DNA from: Candidatus Eisenbacteria bacterium
GTDB taxonomy: Bacteria; Eisenbacteria; RBG-16-71-46; JAFGJU01
Direction of reading: 5' to 3'
Assembly (NCBI GenBank): GCA_026388185.1
Contig: JAPLKG010000014.1
Span: forward strand, 143,281-207,280
DNA: 64,000 bases
Shown: in pieces, positions 9,452-18,206 of the stretch
How positions within the stretch are numbered: the stretch's first letter is position 1
Layout of the letters: each line of letters starts with the position of its first letter
Position numbers and translations under genes: made by a program
The notes under the pieces: model-generated
Seen by the model: the letters and a program-made list of their open reading frames with translations, nothing else
Told to the model about the DNA's origin: nothing
Databases searched by the model: none

Positions 9452-9586
9452 TTGAAAAGAACGTTTCAACCCCACAACAAACCGAGAAAGAAGACGCACG
9501 GCTTTCGCAAGAGAATGAGTACGTCTCAGGGGAGGAAGGTGCTCAACAGGCGACGGGCGAAAGGCCGAAAGCGCGTCTCCGTCTAG
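9452..9586 (+). CDS. rpmH: Ribosomal protein bL34
   Basis: A 44-residue component of the large ribosomal subunit. It begins K-R-T-F-Q-P-H-N and includes the family hallmarks K-T-H-G-F-R-K-R-M and [15 protein letters not shown]. The start is TTG at 9452-9454, with GGAGGT at 9441-9446 five bases upstream. The longer in-frame reading from 9350 adds residues unlike L34. It is the first gene of the conserved rpmH-rnpA-yidD-yidC-jag-mnmE-mnmG-rsmG series beside the origin, with rnpA starting 35 bp downstream. Confidence 0.97.
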   Translation: MKRTFQPHNKPRKKTHGFRKRMSTSQGRKVLNRRRAKGRKRVSV

Positions 9587-9621
9587 CCGTGTCTCCGCCC
9601 TGTCTCTAACGAAAAGCCCCG

Positions 9622-9981
9622 ATGAATAAAGTCAATGAGAGCTTTCCGCGCAAAGAAGGCCTTCGAGGCAAGAAGACCTTTGAGAGGGTTTACAGAAACG
9701 GCAAGGTTTATCAAACGCGGAGCATAGTGCTGTTTTGCCTAAGAGAAGACGTGGAGGGAAGGAAAGCGGCATTCGTCACAAGCAAGAAGCTGGGCAAGGC
9801 GGTCGCTCGGAATCGAATACGCAGACGATTTCGCGAGGCGTACAGAAGAATGAAGGTCGGCCTACCGGACAACGTATATCTTATCTTTGTGGGCCGCAAG
9901 GGAATAGGAGAGTTGGAATGGGATAACCTGTTGGCCGAAATGGCAGCCATCCTTGGGAAAGCCGGCCTCAGGTCATCGTAG
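9622..9981 (+). CDS. rnpA: Ribonuclease P protein component
   Basis: Protein subunit of RNase P, which helps the catalytic RNA bind and cleave 5' leaders of precursor tRNAs. It has 119 residues, normal length. The RNR signature is present in K-L-G-K-A-V-A-R-N-R-I-R-R-R-F-R-E-A-Y-R (about residues 53-72). The F-x-x-V-Y-R-N-G-K region (about 20-28) forms part of the leader-binding cleft. It lies between rpmH and yidD in the standard order. Confidence 0.97.
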   Translation: MNKVNESFPRKEGLRGKKTFERVYRNGKVYQTRSIVLFCLREDVEGRKAAFVTSKKLGKAVARNRIRRRFREAYRRMKVGLPDNVYLIFVGRKGIGELEWDNLLAEMAAILGKAGLRSS

Positions 9982-10014
9982 ATTGGTGACTCGAAGCTCT
10001 CTGTCTGGGGAATC

Positions 10015-10224
10015 GTGAAACAAAGTATCTTGTTGCTTCTTAGAGGATATAGGGTCCTTATCTCGCCAATCTTTCCTCCTAGTTGCAGGTTCTATCCTAG
10101 CTGTTCAGATTACACGTCTCAAGCCGTGAGCAAGTACGGCGCCGGCAAGGGAGTCTGGTTGGGACTCAAGCGACTCCTGAGGTGTCACCCATTTGACCCG
10201 GGCGGCATCGACGAACTAAACTAG
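10015..10224 (+). CDS. yidD: Membrane protein insertion efficiency factor YidD
   Basis: Small inner-membrane-associated protein that assists YidC-dependent insertion. It has 69 residues from a GTG start at 10015. Family hallmarks are an N-terminal amphipathic helix (L-L-L-L-R-G-Y-R-V-L-I-S-P), then C-R-F-Y-P-S-C-S-D-Y with its conserved cysteines, and C-H-P-F-D-P-G-G-I-D at the end. It sits 33 bp after rnpA and 33 bp before yidC, the universal arrangement. Confidence 0.96.
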   Translation: MKQSILLLLRGYRVLISPIFPPSCRFYPSCSDYTSQAVSKYGAGKGVWLGLKRLLRCHPFDPGGIDELN

Positions 10225-10257
10225 CCCGCATCTTACGAGAAAGAAGAGGTTCATCGG

Positions 10258-12045
10258 ATGGACAGAAGAACACTTCTCGCGCTGGCTCTCACAGCAATGG
10301 CAGTCATGATATTTCAGGTACTGTACTTTGCGCCAGCCGAGAAAGCGGCCTACGCAAAGAAGCAAAAGGCGCTTCTGGCCCAGCGAGCTGCAGACTCGCT
10401 CGGAATGGGAGCGAGTGAAGTTTCGGATACGACTGCGATTGGGATCTCGAGTTCGATTGGTGCCGGCGCAGGAATTCCCAACGGTAACATCGCCGCGGAG
10501 GCACAGGGCCAAGTGCCGGTATCCGGCGCCCTTCCCGCCGGTGGCTTCGTGAACGTAGCGGGCGCGACCCTGCAAGACATAACGGTTGAAACGGATCTCT
10601 ACGAGGCCACGTTTAGCTCGCGAGGCGGCACGCTTACTGCGATGAAGCTCAAGCGATTCGTCGCCGGGAAGGATGGCGAACCGGTCAACCTCGTGCGCGA
10701 CCCCGAGAAGGGTGAAATCGGGCTCGTGCTTAAGTCTCAGAAGGGACAGCTCGATCTCAGTTCGACGGTTTTCTCGGTGAGCGACAGCCTGGATGCCAAG
10801 ACCGGCAGGATAAGAAGACTTACTTTTCTTGCGGTTGACGACGCAGGGGCGTCGGTCAGAAAGACGTTCATTTTCAAGGATGGCAGCTACGTAGTGGGTC
10901 TCGAAATAGAGCTGCGCGGAATCTCCTCTCAGCAAGAGAAACTCGAGTGCCTGGTCGGCTGGCGCGGAGGACTTTCTCTCACGGAAACAAACATGAAAGA
11001 GGAGCTTCGTAGCCTTGCCACGGTCTCTCTCCTCGGTACCGAGATGTTCCGGGACGACATCGGTTCCTTCAAGAAAGTCGCGCTCAAGGAGCACTCCGGC
11101 AGCGTCAGATGGACCGCCGTCAGAAGCAGGTATTTCATTGCCGCGTTCATACCCCCGGAGGGGACGGTCTCCACGGTCCTGAGTTTTGGCGATCCACAGA
11201 AGGATCTCTCCGGTGCGTTACTTGCGATTCCCCTCTCTGCAAGCGGAGTGACGCAGACCGCTCTCACGCTTTACCTTGGACCACTTGATTTGTGGAAAGT
11301 CAAGGCGCTGGGCGTGGGGCTTGACCGCACCGTCAACTTGGGCTGGAACTGGATAAGACCCGTCAGCCAGAGCATTCTCTGGTTCCTCGTCGAGTCTCAC
11401 AAATTGCTTCCCAACTACGGCCTGGTTATTATCCTCCTCTCGGCGTTGACGAAGATTCTTTTCTATCCGCTCACGAGAAGCAGCACGAAGTCGATGCGAG
11501 AAATGCAGAAGCTACAGCCTGAAATCCAGAAGCTGCGGGAGAAGTTAAAGAAGGATCCCCAGAAGCTCAACAAGGAGGTGATGGGGCTTTACAAGAAGCA
11601 CAAGGTCAATCCATTGGGCGGGTGCCTTCCCCTTCTATTGCAGATGCCGGTTTTCATCGCACTCTACAACGTGTTGATGAGCTCGATCGAGATGAGAAGA
11701 GCGAATTTTGTGTGGTGGATTACCGATCTTTCGTCGGCCGACACCGTAGCAGTCGTAAGTGGAGTGGCAATACACGTGTTGCCACTCATCATGGGCGCGA
11801 GCATGTTCTGGCAGCAGAAGATGACGCCCACGGACCCGCGGCAGGCGGCGATGACCTATTTCATGCCTGTTTTGATGATCGTTTTCTTTTACAGCCTTCC
11901 TTCGGGCCTTGTTCTCTACTGGACAGCGAACAACTTCATGACGATCGCGCAACAATATATGATGCAAAGAGGTGAAAAGAACAAGCAAGCGCTGGAACTT
12001 GTCGCCGATGAGCACGGGGCGCCGGCAGTCCAGCCCGCCAGTTGA
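10258..12045 (+). CDS. yidC: Membrane protein insertase YidC
   Basis: Oxa1-family insertase that folds membrane proteins into the inner membrane, alone or with SecYEG. It has 595 residues, the long Gram-negative form: an N-terminal transmembrane helix (about residues 5-24), a low-complexity linker, a large periplasmic P1 beta-sandwich (about 100-340), and the conserved five-helix core with cytoplasmic coiled-coil hairpin L-Q-P-E-I-Q-K-L-R-E-K-L-K-K-D-P. Core motifs are N-P-L-G-G-C-L-P-L-L-L-Q-M-P-V-F and the C-terminal T-A-N-N-F-M-T-I-A-Q-Q. It follows yidD, and jag follows 137 bp downstream. Confidence 0.97.
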   Translation: MDRRTLLALALTAMAVMIFQVLYFAPAEKAAYAKKQKALLAQRAADSLGMGASEVSDTTAIGISSSIGAGAGIPNGNIAAEAQGQVPVSGALPAGGFVNVAGATLQDITVETDLYEATFSSRGGTLTAMKLKRFVAGKDGEPVNLVRDPEKGEIGLVLKSQKGQLDLSSTVFSVSDSLDAKTGRIRRLTFLAVDDAGASVRKTFIFKDGSYVVGLEIELRGISSQQEKLECLVGWRGGLSLTETNMKEELRSLATVSLLGTEMFRDDIGSFKKVALKEHSGSVRWTAVRSRYFIAAFIPPEGTVSTVLSFGDPQKDLSGALLAIPLSASGVTQTALTLYLGPLDLWKVKALGVGLDRTVNLGWNWIRPVSQSILWFLVESHKLLPNYGLVIILLSALTKILFYPLTRSSTKSMREMQKLQPEIQKLREKLKKDPQKLNKEVMGLYKKHKVNPLGGCLPLLLQMPVFIALYNVLMSSIEMRRANFVWWITDLSSADTVAVVSGVAIHVLPLIMGASMFWQQKMTPTDPRQAAMTYFMPVLMIVFFYSLPSGLVLYWTANNFMTIAQQYMMQRGEKNKQALELVADEHGAPAVQPAS

Positions 12046-12182
12046 GGGTCTGTTATCCGAGGATTGGAAGTCAATCGAATCTCAATCACGATGGCTGGTT
12101 CAACCAGATCCCAATCAGGTGTGTGACGGCCACATCTGACTCAATACTTTCCCGCTGCCGCCAAGAAAGGGAGTGGATTTTC

Positions 12183-12842
12183 ATGGACGAACATCTGGCC
12201 AATTGCATCGAGACAGAAGGCAAGACAGTGGATGACGCAGTAAAGAACGCAATTTCGAGATTGGGCGTGCAAGACAACGACGTCGAGATAGAAGTGTTGG
12301 ACGAAGGGAGCCGCGGTGTTTTCAACATACTGGGCACCAGGCAGGCTCGCGTGCGCGTTCGGCTCAAGACTCCACCCGCGCTGCCCATGGAGCCCGCGGA
12401 GGTCGTCAAGGGCCTCATTTCAATAATGGGGTTCGACGCACCCGTGCATTCCTCCGAGGCTGAGGATGCGACCGTCGTCACGATCGGTTCGACGGGCGCG
12501 GACGGTCTTCTTATCGGCAAGAGGGGCGAGACGCTGGAGTGCCTTCAACACATCGTGAGCAAGATGCTGAACCGTGGCGCCACGGAGGACTGGAAACACG
12601 TGGTGGTGGACGTCGGTGACTACAGGAAGCGCAGAGAGTCCCAGCTTGTCAAGCTCGCGCGTTCGATGGCCGAGCGCGTGCAGGCAACAAGAGAAGAGTT
12701 TGTCACGGAACCCCTTAAAGCCTCCGAGAGGCGCGTTATCCACGTCACCCTGAAGGACAGCCCGACCGTCAAGTCCTTTGCAGTCGGCGAGGGCCTTGTG
12801 AAGCGAGTGGTGATTGCAGTGAAGGAAGCCGGCCAAACCTGA
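12183..12842 (+). CDS. jag: Jag/KhpB-type RNA-binding protein
   Basis: A 219-residue cytoplasmic protein with the standard three parts: a Jag_N domain (about residues 5-55, E-T-E-G-K-T-V-D-D-A-V), a KH-II domain with V-T-I-G-S-T-G-A-D-G-L-L-I-G-K-R-G-E-T-L-E (about 95-115), and a C-terminal R3H domain with E-R-R-V-I-H (about 182-187). Homologues act with KhpA on RNAs and influence cell elongation and division. The ATG at 12183 is chosen because AAGGGAGTGG lies just upstream and because the Jag_N domain begins at once; longer in-frame readings run back into yidC and are spurious. Confidence 0.93.
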   Translation: MDEHLANCIETEGKTVDDAVKNAISRLGVQDNDVEIEVLDEGSRGVFNILGTRQARVRVRLKTPPALPMEPAEVVKGLISIMGFDAPVHSSEAEDATVVTIGSTGADGLLIGKRGETLECLQHIVSKMLNRGATEDWKHVVVDVGDYRKRRESQLVKLARSMAERVQATREEFVTEPLKASERRVIHVTLKDSPTVKSFAVGEGLVKRVVIAVKEAGQT

Positions 12843-12855
12843 TTCACACACTCGA

Positions 12856-12872
12856 TCGCTCCGCCGGAGCGA
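12856..12872. other. Perfect 7-bp stem-loop after jag
   Basis: TCGCTCC, loop GCC, GGAGCGA. No T-tract follows, so it is not a typical intrinsic terminator. It lies 14 bp after the jag stop codon and could pause transcription or stabilise the upstream mRNA end. Confidence 0.35.
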
Positions 12873-13022
12873 ACCCCCAGATCGCTGACTTCGACCGACG
12901 GGTGATGGGTCTCTCTTTTGTGTCGCCTACTTGATTCTCAACGACCTTTCATTAGGGTGTGTCCCGTCTTGCGTTCGGAGGGCCTGCCAGGTTTCCCGGC
13001 GAGCGTTACAGGAGGATATGGG

Positions 13023-14462
13023 TTGGCCTCGGACACCATTGCCGCAATCTCGACTGCTCCGGGGCGAGGGGCCATTGCCGTAGTGCGCTTGAGCGGCCCG
13101 GAATCGGTGGAAATCGTAGACAACCTGTTCCGGGGAAAAGAAACGCTCGCCCGAACGCGGTCACATTCTGTGAGACACGGCAGACTGATTGATCGCGGCG
13201 GAAGGCCGCTTGACGACGTTCTCATCACCGTCATGAGGGCGCCGGACACCTACACCGGCGAGGACGTGGTTGAGATCAATTGCCACGGCGGGATGCTCGT
13301 GAGCCAGCTCGTGCTTCAGGCTCTCGTCGAGGCCGGGTGCAGGCTGGCCGAGCCAGGGGAATTCACTAGAAGAGCTTTTCTCAACGACAGAATCGATCTT
13401 GCTCAGGCCGAAGCCGTGGCCGAGATCGTCGCAGCCAAGACCAGAAAGGCGGCGGAGCGAGCGCTGAGGCAGCTTGAGGGAGGGCTTTCGGAGCGCATAC
13501 GCGCCGTCAAGACCTCAGTCGTGGGAGTTCTTGCAGAGCTGGAAGCAAGGATAGATTTTCCGGAGGACGTTACCGAGAGTCTGGAACTCGATGTTCTCTG
13601 TGCGACACTGAATGAATGCGCGCGTTCGCTCGAAGAGATCGTCTCGGAAAGAGCTAGTCATACTCTCCTAAGCGAGGGCGTCAGAATACCAATTGTCGGC
13701 AAATCAAACGTGGGTAAGTCCAGTCTGTTCAATGCAATAGTGGGTCGCCCGAGAGTAATAGTTTCGTCTCTCCCAGGCACCACACGTGACACCGTCGAAG
13801 AAGAAATAGAACTTGAGGGCGTACCAGTCAGGCTTGTCGACACCGCCGGCCTGAGAAGCGCCTCGGAGGTAATCGAGGAAGAAGGGGTGCGAAGAACCAT
13901 GGAAGAGCTTCGCCTCGCCGATCTTGTCATTCTTGTCGTCGATGCCTCTGCCGGACCCAACGTGCCTTGCGCATACTCGGACGACGTCGAGATCCTGACA
14001 TTGATCGGCGAAACACCTTGCTTGATTGTCGTGAACAAGATCGATCTGGCTTCTCCCGCAGCAGCTCACTCCGCTCTCGAAGCTCATGCGCGCGAAGCGC
14101 GTTCACGCCTCGCTTCCCCGAGCGAAACCTCTCCGCGGATACAACGGTCCGAGGTCGTCGACGTGTCAGCTATTGAAGGGACAGGAATTTCTCGGCTCAG
14201 AGACACTCTTGCGTCACGACTCACTGCGACCGGTGTTGATTTTAGTGATGCTGCATGCGCAAGCCAGCGACACGTCGATTTGCTGCGGTCAGCGATGGAG
14301 AACATACAGCGTGCAAGGCGCGCGCTTGAGCCCGAGACGTCCGATGAGCTTGTAGCGTTTGAACTCAGAGAAGCCGCCCAGGAATTGGGCTCGATCACGG
14401 GCGAGCGGATCGGCCCGGACATACTCGACAGCATCTTTTCGAGGTTCTGCGTAGGAAAATAG
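13023..14462 (+). CDS. mnmE: tRNA modification GTPase MnmE
   Basis: Acts with MnmG to install the carboxymethylaminomethyl (or aminomethyl) group on wobble U34 of certain tRNAs. It has 479 residues from a TTG start at 13023, which has GGAGGA at 13011-13016 six bases upstream; the protein then begins L-A-S-D-T-I-A-A-I-S-T-A-P-G-R-G-A-I, exactly the family N-terminus. The tetrahydrofolate-binding N-domain is followed by a helical domain with an inserted G domain: G1 V-G-K-S-N-V-G-K-S-S-L-F-N (Ser-Asn in place of the usual Pro-Asn), G2 T-T-R-D-T, G3 D-T-A-G-L-R, G4 N-K-I-D. The C-terminal F-C-V-G-K corresponds to the catalytic Cys motif. mnmG follows at 14523. Confidence 0.97.
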   Translation: MASDTIAAISTAPGRGAIAVVRLSGPESVEIVDNLFRGKETLARTRSHSVRHGRLIDRGGRPLDDVLITVMRAPDTYTGEDVVEINCHGGMLVSQLVLQALVEAGCRLAEPGEFTRRAFLNDRIDLAQAEAVAEIVAAKTRKAAERALRQLEGGLSERIRAVKTSVVGVLAELEARIDFPEDVTESLELDVLCATLNECARSLEEIVSERASHTLLSEGVRIPIVGKSNVGKSSLFNAIVGRPRVIVSSLPGTTRDTVEEEIELEGVPVRLVDTAGLRSASEVIEEEGVRRTMEELRLADLVILVVDASAGPNVPCAYSDDVEILTLIGETPCLIVVNKIDLASPAAAHSALEAHAREARSRLASPSETSPRIQRSEVVDVSAIEGTGISRLRDTLASRLTATGVDFSDAACASQRHVDLLRSAMENIQRARRALEPETSDELVAFELREAAQELGSITGERIGPDILDSIFSRFCVGK

Positions 14463-14522
14463 TGAGGAGCCGCTCGAACGCGCGTTTGGAAACCTGAACG
14501 CCCGCCCGGAGAATGGATAGCC

Positions 14523-16496
14523 ATGTCTTGTCCCGCCGGCGCAATGAGATACGACGTTGTTGTTGTGGGTGCCGGCCACGCTGGATGCGAGGCCGCTCTT
14601 GCAGCATCGCGCATGGGATTCAGCACCCTTCTTTTGACTCTGAATCTCGACAGCGTCGCGCAAATGTCTTGTAACCCTGCGATCGGCGGCCTGGCGAAAG
14701 GTCACCTCGTGAGAGAGATCGATGCCATGGGCGGCGAGATGGGCAAGGTCATCGACCTCACAGGAATCCAATTTCGCATGCTCAACACGGGGAGGGGGCG
14801 AGCCGTCCAGGCCATCCGGGCACAGGCCGACAAGAAGGCCTATCAGCATGTCATGCGACGCACGATCGAATCCCAGGAGCGACTCAGGCTCATGCAGGGG
14901 AACGTGGTGCGCTTGACACCGTTGGCTCCGCGTGACGGCCAGAAGAACATTGAGTGTCGCGGGGCCGGAAGAACAACGCCGGCTGACAGAATCGCGGAGC
15001 AGTGTTCGTGGCAGCTTGAGACCGAGGCCGGCCTTGCCTTTCTCGCGAGGTGTCTCATACTCTCACCAGGCACTTTTCTCAACGGCAGGATTCATGTAGG
15101 AACGAGCGCGTTTGAGGGAGGTAGGGCCGGAGAGCTCTCTGCGCCGCACCTATCCCGGTGCCTGGCGGACCTTGGATTCGAACTCGGTCGCCTCAAGACC
15201 GGCACGTCGCCCAGGTTGGCGCGCAGAAGCATTGATTTCTCTAGGCTTACGCCTCAGCTCGGCGATGTCCCCCCACCCTTCTTTTCATACTCTACCGTGG
15301 GGCACAGGGTGGAGCAGGTGCCCTGCCACATCGCTTGGACGAATCCCAAGACTCACCTGATCCTCCGTGAAAACCTGGATCGTTCGCCTCTGTTCACTGG
15401 CAGAATCAAAGGCGTAGGTCCGAGGTACTGTCCGTCTATTGAAGACAAGGTGGTCAGATTTCCTGCGCGCGAATCGCACCAACTCTTCCTCGAGCCCGAA
15501 GGCGTGGATTCGGAGGAGATCTACGCGAGCGGCATTTCTACGAGCATGCCGGCCGATGTCCAGGAAGAGTTCGTGCACTCGATCGAGGGTCTTGAGAGAG
15601 CGGAGATAATGCGGCCCGGCTACGCAGTGGAATACGACTTCGTTCCGCCAACATATCTCAAGGCATCGCTTCAGACTCGATCCTACCCCACCCTCTTTCT
15701 TGCCGGTCAGATCAATGGGACTTCGGGCTACGAGGAAGCTGCGGCGCAGGGATTGATGGCGGGCATAAACGCAGCGCTCCTACTTCGCGGTGAAGAGCCA
15801 ATCGTGCTGGATCGCGCCGAAGCCTACGTCGGAGTGCTGATAGACGATCTTGTAACTCGTGGAACGAGCGAACCCTATAGAATGTTTACGTCTCAGGCGG
15901 AGTATAGATTGCTTCTCCGACATGACAACGCCGACGAGCGGCTCATGCAGTACGGTCACCGGCTGGGCCTCATCAATCAGGCCCAATACTCGAGTTCCTG
16001 TGCGAGGATGGAAGAAGTGAAGTCGGAGCTTGAACGGCTCGAGAAATCCTTTGTCAGTCCTGAGGATGCAGATCGACTTCTGGCATCCGCGAGCGCGCTG
16101 CCCGGGGCGGTCGCTGGCACGAGTGGCACAGTGTCGATAGGGTCGCTCCTCAGGAGGCCCGAGGTGAACTATGGCCTCTTGGTCAAGCATGGTATGGCGT
16201 CTGAGCGGCCAGAGATTGGAGAGTTGGTCGAGATACGAATCAAGTACGCTGGTTACATCCGTAGGCAGGAAAGAAGCATAGAGCAGTTCAGGAAGCTGGA
16301 AAACGTAATGATACCGCAGGAGCTCTTTTCGGAGGATCTTCGCTCGGTGTCCAAAGAGGCGCGGGAGAGACTTTGCGAGGTCAGGCCCCGCTCTATCGGC
16401 CAGGCGTCGCGGCTCCCAGGGGTTTCCCCGTCCGACATTTCCGCACTGCTGATTTATCTCAAGAGGGCTTCGGCCCGGAATTCTGGCAAGACATGA
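14523..16496 (+). CDS. mnmG: tRNA uridine-5-carboxymethylaminomethyl modification enzyme MnmG
   Basis: FAD-dependent partner of MnmE for U34 modification. It has 657 residues, slightly longer than usual. An N-terminal dinucleotide-binding motif V-V-V-V-G-A-G-H-A-G-C-E-A-A is followed by N-P-A-I-G-G-L-A-K-G-H-L-V-R-E-I-D and a variant N-T-G-R-G-R-A-V-Q-A-I-R-A-Q-A-D-K (usually N-T-S-K-G-P-A-V-R-A). The second signature is G-Q-I-N-G-T-S-G-Y-E-E-A-A-A-Q-G. A conserved C-terminal MnmE-binding helical domain ends near the stop. Either ATG 14523 or ATG 14544 (M-R-Y-D-V-V-V) may start it. It sits between mnmE and rsmG in the conserved order. Confidence 0.97.
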   Translation: MSCPAGAMRYDVVVVGAGHAGCEAALAASRMGFSTLLLTLNLDSVAQMSCNPAIGGLAKGHLVREIDAMGGEMGKVIDLTGIQFRMLNTGRGRAVQAIRAQADKKAYQHVMRRTIESQERLRLMQGNVVRLTPLAPRDGQKNIECRGAGRTTPADRIAEQCSWQLETEAGLAFLARCLILSPGTFLNGRIHVGTSAFEGGRAGELSAPHLSRCLADLGFELGRLKTGTSPRLARRSIDFSRLTPQLGDVPPPFFSYSTVGHRVEQVPCHIAWTNPKTHLILRENLDRSPLFTGRIKGVGPRYCPSIEDKVVRFPARESHQLFLEPEGVDSEEIYASGISTSMPADVQEEFVHSIEGLERAEIMRPGYAVEYDFVPPTYLKASLQTRSYPTLFLAGQINGTSGYEEAAAQGLMAGINAALLLRGEEPIVLDRAEAYVGVLIDDLVTRGTSEPYRMFTSQAEYRLLLRHDNADERLMQYGHRLGLINQAQYSSSCARMEEVKSELERLEKSFVSPEDADRLLASASALPGAVAGTSGTVSIGSLLRRPEVNYGLLVKHGMASERPEIGELVEIRIKYAGYIRRQERSIEQFRKLENVMIPQELFSEDLRSVSKEARERLCEVRPRSIGQASRLPGVSPSDISALLIYLKRASARNSGKT

Positions 16497-16571
16497 TGAG
16501 TGGTCGCGTGTTGCGTGCTGGCGATTTTCGTTGTGAGGACTGCAATTAGTGCGTGAGCCCGGAGTAAGGAA

Positions 16572-17261
16572 TTGAGCAGGAATCCGTCAGTTTTTGGAGA
16601 TGACGAGCTGAGAATGCTGAGGGAGATCTCGAGAGTCATCGACGTTCCCGTGCCTCCCTCTTTCAGGCACTCGTCCGAGACTTTTCTTGCTGAACTCGTC
16701 AAGTGGAATAGGAGGATCAATCTAATTTCTGCCCGAGACGAAGACCGAGTCGTCGAACGACACCTGCTGGATAGCCTCTGTCTACTCTCCGTTGAGCGAG
16801 ACCTGTCAGGAAAGAAGCTGCTGGATGTCGGATCCGGAGCCGGGTTCCCCGGCGTTGTACTGGCTATGTGGGAGCCGAATTGCCAGGCCGTGCTAGTTGA
16901 GAGCAAGAGCAAGAAGGTCGCCTTCCTCAATGCGGTCCGACGGCGACTCGCGCTAGACAATGTCCGGGTAGTCCATTCAAGGGTCGAGAGATTATGCGAG
17001 GGCAAGGAGATTCCGTGGCCGGTCGATCTGGTTGTATCCAGGGGGGTTGGGGGCGTTGTTGCCCTGGCGGCTTCGTTGGGTGACATACTGGCCGAGCGTG
17101 GCTCCTTCGTTCTATACAAGGGGGCTGGGGCCGCGGATGAACTGAGGACGAGCAAGACCGACGTAGAACTTAACGACCTTGGATTTGAGGTGGAAACCGT
17201 GAAGCCCGCCTGGCAGAAGCTTACCACTCTTGTTGTCTTGAAGAAAACACGCCACCAGTAA
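16572..17261 (+). CDS. rsmG: 16S rRNA (guanine-N7) methyltransferase RsmG
   Basis: S-adenosylmethionine-dependent methyltransferase for G527 of 16S rRNA. It has 229 residues from a TTG at 16572, preceded by GGAGTAAGGA. Family motifs are W-N-R-R-I-N-L-I-S-A-R-D (about residues 46-57), E-R-H-L-L-D-S-L, the SAM-binding L-L-D-V-G-S-G-A-G-F-P-G-V-V-L-A, and V-V-S-R-G-V-G-G-V in place of the common S-R-A. It is the last gene before the parS region. Confidence 0.95.
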   Translation: MSRNPSVFGDDELRMLREISRVIDVPVPPSFRHSSETFLAELVKWNRRINLISARDEDRVVERHLLDSLCLLSVERDLSGKKLLDVGSGAGFPGVVLAMWEPNCQAVLVESKSKKVAFLNAVRRRLALDNVRVVHSRVERLCEGKEIPWPVDLVVSRGVGGVVALAASLGDILAERGSFVLYKGAGAADELRTSKTDVELNDLGFEVETVKPAWQKLTTLVVLKKTRHQ

Positions 17262-17291
17262 GCAGTCGACCTTTGTGCCCCACATTTCAAA

Positions 17292-17307
17292 CGTTTCACG
17301 TGAAACA
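17292..17307. promoter_or_regulatory. parS site 1
   Basis: CGTTTCACGTGAAACA, one mismatch at the first base from the universal parS TGTTNCACGTGAAACA. Confidence 0.9.
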
Positions 17308-17371
17308 TTCAGGATGCTTCGAGTCTCCGAATCGGGTGCACGACTAATACCGGCAATTTCCGGTGCTTGGA

Positions 17372-17387
17372 TGTTTCACGTGAAACA
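17372..17387. promoter_or_regulatory. parS site 2
   Basis: TGTTTCACGTGAAACA, a perfect parS palindrome. Confidence 0.96.
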
Positions 17388-17460
17388 CTCGGGGCCAAGC
17401 GCCGCGCTCCTCGAACCCTGGCGAGCCACGTGCCAGGAGAGCAATCGGACTGGCGTCGAA

Positions 17461-17476
17461 TGTTCCACGTGAAACA
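17461..17476. promoter_or_regulatory. parS site 3
   Basis: TGTTCCACGTGAAACA, a full match to TGTTNCACGTGAAACA with C at the variable base. Confidence 0.95.
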
Positions 17477-17953
17477 ATGCCGCGCAGTCGGGATCGCGCA
17501 CCCTAGATGCGCGTCTGCGACCCAGGGGGTACAACGCGATTCAAAGCGAGAACTCGAGCCGTACGCACTGGGTTCGACCATCCGCATGGCTTCCCCGATG
17601 CTGTGTGGGGTGAGGGGCGATTCGAGGCGGCAAGCCGAGCTGCAACGTATTGCCCCGGTCGCAAGTCCTGGCCACAAGGCCAGTGGACAATCCGCAGCCC
17701 TGGCATCCTTTTCCGTTGACACGCGTCTGGTTCATGATATTCTTAACCCAACTCGTTTCCGCGCTTGGCGTCCGTCCCTGGCGACGGAGTGCGGCTTGAG
17801 TCTTTCTATCTTGATGTCGTGTTCCAGGTTGAATGGGTCGGTGAGGATGGTTGAGAGAGAGCGTCGCGGTTACGGCTGTACGGGGCTGACGGAGGCGAGG
17901 CTTAGAAGAGATTCTCAAGTGACTCTCTAGAATCGTGCTGGCACAAAAAGGGA

Positions 17954-17969
17954 TGTTTCACGTGAAACA
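17954..17969. promoter_or_regulatory. parS site 4
   Basis: TGTTTCACGTGAAACA, a perfect parS palindrome. Confidence 0.96.
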
Positions 17970-18033
17970 ATCGGGATGTTCTGAGATCGCGGCCAGGAGG
18001 CGGAACTCTCGTAGGAGCTCCCGGAGGTCCGAA

Positions 18034-18049
18034 TGTTCCACGTGAAACG
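18034..18049. promoter_or_regulatory. parS site 5
   Basis: TGTTCCACGTGAAACG, one mismatch at the last base. Confidence 0.9.
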
Positions 18050-18206
18050 TTTCAATAGACTCAGAATCTCTGGCCCCGCGAAGAAGTCGCCATGGATAGC
18101 GCGATGCGCGCTCGATGGCAGTACATCGTTGGATGGTGTGATAGGGTGCCCGGGAGCAGCCGGTCTAGCGTGAAGCCATTGAATCAGAGTGTCTGGAGGA
18201 AGGGAA

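Larger units (their letters stand above)
17262..18206. other. Centromere region with five parS sites upstream of parA
   Basis: A 945-bp spacer without a convincing gene. Five 16-bp parS palindromes lie within about 760 bp, ending 157 bp before parA. Open frames crossing it read the palindrome as protein (F-H-V-K, V-S-R-E-T), a known artefact of parS-rich DNA. ParB is expected to load here and spread over the flanking DNA. Confidence 0.9.

Noticed and set aside
17367-17930. A 187-codon plus-strand frame in the parS region
   Set aside because: It crosses three parS palindromes and reads them as F-H-V-K/V-S-R-E-T peptides, with Arg/Pro-rich filler. It is an artefact of the centromere DNA.
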